Assembly (NCBI GenBank): GCA_963942565.1
Contig: OZ012693.1
Location: 6,060,987 to 6,124,986, forward strand
DNA length: 64,000 nucleotides
Source of the DNA: Maea johnstoni
Lineage: Eukaryota; Annelida; Polychaeta; Spionida; Magelonidae
Direction: 5' to 3'
Part shown: in pieces, positions 61,172 to 64,000 of the stretch
Layout: each line of letters opens with the position of its first letter
How positions within the stretch are numbered: position 1 is the stretch's first letter
The notes under the pieces: model-generated
The model's database searches: none
What the model was told of the DNA's origin: nothing
What the model saw: only the letters and a program-made list of their open reading frames with translations
Program-made: the position numbers and the translations under genes

Positions 61172-61405
61172 TTATGGACGTATCACGCAGAGATCACATG
61201 TATTGCGTCCATCTGGAAGGAGTTCAGCCCAGGTATTGGTTTTCCTATCAGTAGACAGTACGGCCAGTGTATCATAATCGCCCCTAAGGATTGTTGACCC
61301 AAATCCGTCAGGTCTCTCGTTCAGAGTATCAAACAAGTCATCTCGTTCAGATTGTAGGCATGGACATTGCATGATCATTTGATTCACGTCATCAGTTTCG
61401 GCCAT
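61172..61405 (-). pseudogene. LINE C-terminal relic, possible
   Basis: The minus-strand frame has ETDDVNQMIMQCPCLQSERD and later CDLCVIRP. The CP...ERD pattern is like the Cys/His tail after the reverse transcriptase in many non-LTR elements. No RT core remains. Confidence 0.45.
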
Positions 61406-61559
61406 ATCACACAGTTACAAAACTTACTAAAAAACTTTTTTTTTCTGACCAATTATTTTATTGAGTGATTTTTTTCTGAACGAAAAAGTGTTTTTAATAA
61501 AAAAAAAATAACTACTAAACTTATTTTCATTACTGAACGAAATACTTTCAAACATGATA

Positions 61560-61620
61560 TTTACTCTCCACCACTTACAACTGGCTAGTCATGACTTACG
61601 GCTGCAATATGGCATAATAT
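61560..61620 (+). mobile_element. SINE 3' end fragment
   Basis: CTCCACCACTTACAACTGGC then TAGTCATGACTTACGGCTGC AATATGGC: 3' end of the SINE family, directly followed by the long (TA)n tract. Confidence 0.6.
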
Positions 61621-61624
61621 GTGG

Positions 61625-61926
<302 letters not shown>

Positions 61927-61982
61927 ATTTTTGTTTATATATATATGTACACGCAGGCATGGGCTTGGGGCAGGGGCTTGGG

Positions 61983-62504
61983 GCTTGATGATACGAATAC
62001 GAATATGAACTTTATTACTCTCTAACCGCATTTTGCGGTACATAGAGGAAATACAATAATTTCATTAGAATAATCAACATATATATACATCTACATTGTA
62101 GTCATAATTGTAAAAATATACATATATACATATATACAATATACGCCCATAAAAGTTATGTGTATCAACATTATACAATGATTTATCCGATTACTGTCAT
62201 AATATTAGTCATATAGACAGTTTAAATTAACATTATCAATTTCTTCACTCACAACATCTGGAAGAGATGTGTATTCCTTCATGCAAAAATAAACAAATTT
62301 GGCTACCTTAATTAACAATTTTCTATCATTTGTATTTAATAATTGACTCATTTTCAAAGTGCTGCATCTAGTTCTGTAGTATTTTGGTATGCTTGATATT
62401 CTAAGTTTTTCAATACCATTGCATTCAAATAGGAAGTGAAATTCATCACCTAAAATTCTCTTACTGCACTTAGTGCAAATGCGCTCTTGCCTTGGTATTG
62501 ACAA
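61983..62504 (-). pseudogene. LINE 3' fragment (different family)
   Basis: The minus-strand frame 62205-62504 reads RICTKCSKRILGDEFHFLFE and CNGIEKLRISSIPKYY, then LLIKVAKFVYFCMKEY. This is the typical C-terminal zinc-binding tail of a jockey/RTE-like LINE ORF2 (ICTxC..GDEFHFLFEC). It is followed by a 3' UTR ending in AT-rich sequence and a GAATACGAATATGAAC tail at about 61993. 5'-truncated. A different family from the CR1/L2-like LINE. Confidence 0.8.
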
Positions 62505-63258
62505 ATTAAATTAAATTAAATTGTGATTATTCTGTACACTAGCGACATCTAGCGGTAGAGTAGATAACTAAGACATGCGCACGCGCAAGTGTAGAGCAGT
62601 TAGCAGTAAGTCAACTGTTGTTTTGTTTACATGTTTATCTGGACTTCCCTACCAAAAAACACATGCTTGGAAGACCGCATAAGATACTAGGTAAGTAGTT
62701 TATCATATATAGAACCGTTAGATTCACGATTTTGCGTAATGTTATGTCTGTTACGAGAGATGTGCACCGTTCTATGCGTGGATCTACCAAATGAACCAAC
62801 CCATTTAATGCCATTACCTCAGGCTGAGGCTCAATTTTTGAAGTGTTTGCCTTCAATACATCTTATACTACTTTACTAGTAAGTATATTGGGGAGTTAGG
62901 TGAACCAGAGATTTGTGCATATCTATGTGGAACTATGTACACGAGTAAGAAAGAATGATGACTGATTGGAACCACATCTTTGTACTAGGTATATCAATGG
63001 ATGAAAAGGGGACCATGAAAGTTACCTGTTTGAACACCTGTCAGTGTCAACCCCAGGTAATTTTCAAGAGGGAAATTAAAGTATGTGAAATTTATTCCCA
63101 AATCATTGTGTTGTTCTTGTCTGACTTCTAATTTTAAGTTTTTAACAGGTTTTTAGCGAAACTGATGTTCAGTATCTAGAATCATAAATAGCGATCACCC
63201 GATACGCAACCATCAGATCTTGGTCAACAGCCTTAGCACGTCAGCATGGCTCCTAGCC
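62505..63258. other. Intergenic, nothing convincing
   Basis: A short (AAATT)n (62498-62521) and a CTCF-like word GCGACATCTAGCGG (62543-62556). A short ATG frame at about 62662 running into a GTAAGT (62691) could be a first exon, but nine codons are not enough to claim one. Confidence 0.35.
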
Positions 63259-63569
63259 TATAGTCTGTCTGACTCGAGTTTGGCAATCGCTTTTTCCACT
63301 TTTTTCTGACAAAACGTTCAAGTTTGCAATCCAAACTTGGCAAACCTCTTTGGAGCACTACAATTGCCAAAAATACAAAAATGGGCAAATTTTACAATGG
63401 GACCTAATAAGCAAAATCAATATTTTGCAGAGTTGAGACAAAAAGTATGTTTATACATACATGTAGTAGTGCTCTAAAGAGGTTTGCCAAGTTTGGATGG
63501 CAAACTAGAACGTTTTGTTACAAAAAAGTGGAAAAAGTGGTTGCCAAACTCGAGTCAGTCGAGACTATA
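63259..63569. mobile_element. MITE with about 103-bp inverted arms
   Basis: Left arm 63259-63361 and right arm 63466-63569 are imperfect inverted copies (TATAGTCTGTCTGACTCGAG; the far side reads TATAGTCTCGACTGACTCGA). The unpaired centre is about 100 bp. TA at both ends suggests a Tc1/mariner-type target. Noncoding. Confidence 0.8.
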
Positions 63570-63572
63570 TAG

Positions 63573-63929
63573 CAGGGCTGAACATTAAGAAAAAAATTCC
63601 AAAAATTCCAACAGGGCTAGTTGCCGAATATTTTACTAGCCCTGAAATATTTTTGCTAGCCCTGATATTAATGACAACTCTTTTCAAGTGGTGACCTCTG
63701 TTGATATCATAGCCTCTGTTGATAACATGAAAAGAATACAGTGTATTGAGGTAATTTGAGTTATATTATCATCCAGGTATGCAGAGCCAAAGGAGAGCTC
63801 CATACTATTTTAAGCGCTGATATTCTAATTCTATCTAGCCCCTCAGGGCTACTCACAGGTAGAATTTACTAGCCCTGACTTTGAATAACTAGCCCGGGGC
63901 TACAGGGCTAGCCTTAACGTCGAGCCCTG
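63573..63929. mobile_element. hAT-like MITE with CAGGGCT ends
   Basis: Starts CAGGGCTGAACATTAAG and ends CTTAACGTCGAGCCCTG (inverted). The interior has repeated CTAGCCCTGA words. The flanks share TATAG but a full 8-bp duplication is not visible. It abuts the previous MITE. Related words occur at 17112 and 33690. Confidence 0.7.
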
Positions 63930-64000
63930 TATAGTGATATTAATGTTTATATGGTAATGCCACAATTATTTCAACGGAATGTGGCATAGCTGTTGACAAA

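Noticed and set aside
62662-62691. First exon of an unknown gene
   Set aside because: Nine codons before a GTAAGT are not enough evidence, and no second exon was found in the remaining 1.3 kb.

Overview
The window is nuclear DNA from an animal. It is AT-rich and intron-rich and carries many LINEs, tRNA-derived SINEs, short terminal-inverted-repeat elements (MITEs) and long (TA)n tracts. The gene set (NHERF-type PDZ adaptor, COMMD10, BTB-BACK-kelch proteins) and a CR1/L2-like LINE fit a marine invertebrate, plausibly a non-vertebrate deuterostome such as an acorn worm or amphioxus. That placement is inference.

Four host genes can be supported. (1) The first coding exon of an NHERF-like PDZ protein lies on the minus strand at 19822-20206. 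The rest of that gene would lie at lower coordinates, but I could not find it. (2) A complete seven-exon COMMD10 lies on the minus strand at 24483-35938; all splice phases agree and the protein is 198 residues. (3) A BTB-BACK-kelch-like gene of 629 residues lies on the plus strand at 36484-40407 in two exons. (4) Its paralogue of 602 residues lies on the minus strand at 48115-57255, also in two exons. The paralogues point at each other, and each is split once at the same protein position in phase 1, so they look like an inverted local duplication. COMMD10 and the first BTB gene are divergent, with about 545 bp between start codons, which suggests a shared promoter.

Region by region: 1-19.8 kb is mostly repeats, with no convincing exon. 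Its most striking object is a 989-bp palindromic element at 4909-5897 containing thirteen perfect TGTGTCGACACA palindromes and sitting inside a (TA)n tract. 20-24.4 kb is intergenic with MITEs and a perfect 48-bp-arm hairpin. COMMD10 intron 1 holds a LINE (about 29.94-35.07 kb, two frameshifts), which is itself split by a 1630-bp TTAA-flanked element. 40.4-48.1 kb is packed with MITEs and a local duplication. The single intron of the second BTB gene holds the largest anomaly: a 6.4-kb inverted repeat centred at about 51,997, whose arms are built of roughly 0.84-kb tandem units. 57.6-58.1 kb is an ATTTATAAAT-rich tract. 58-64 kb has SINE, LINE and MITE remnants and no gene I recognise.

The most unusual points are the long tandem-unit inverted repeat inside an intron, the CG-centred palindrome array, and a MITE that appears to supply the last codons and the stop of the second BTB gene.
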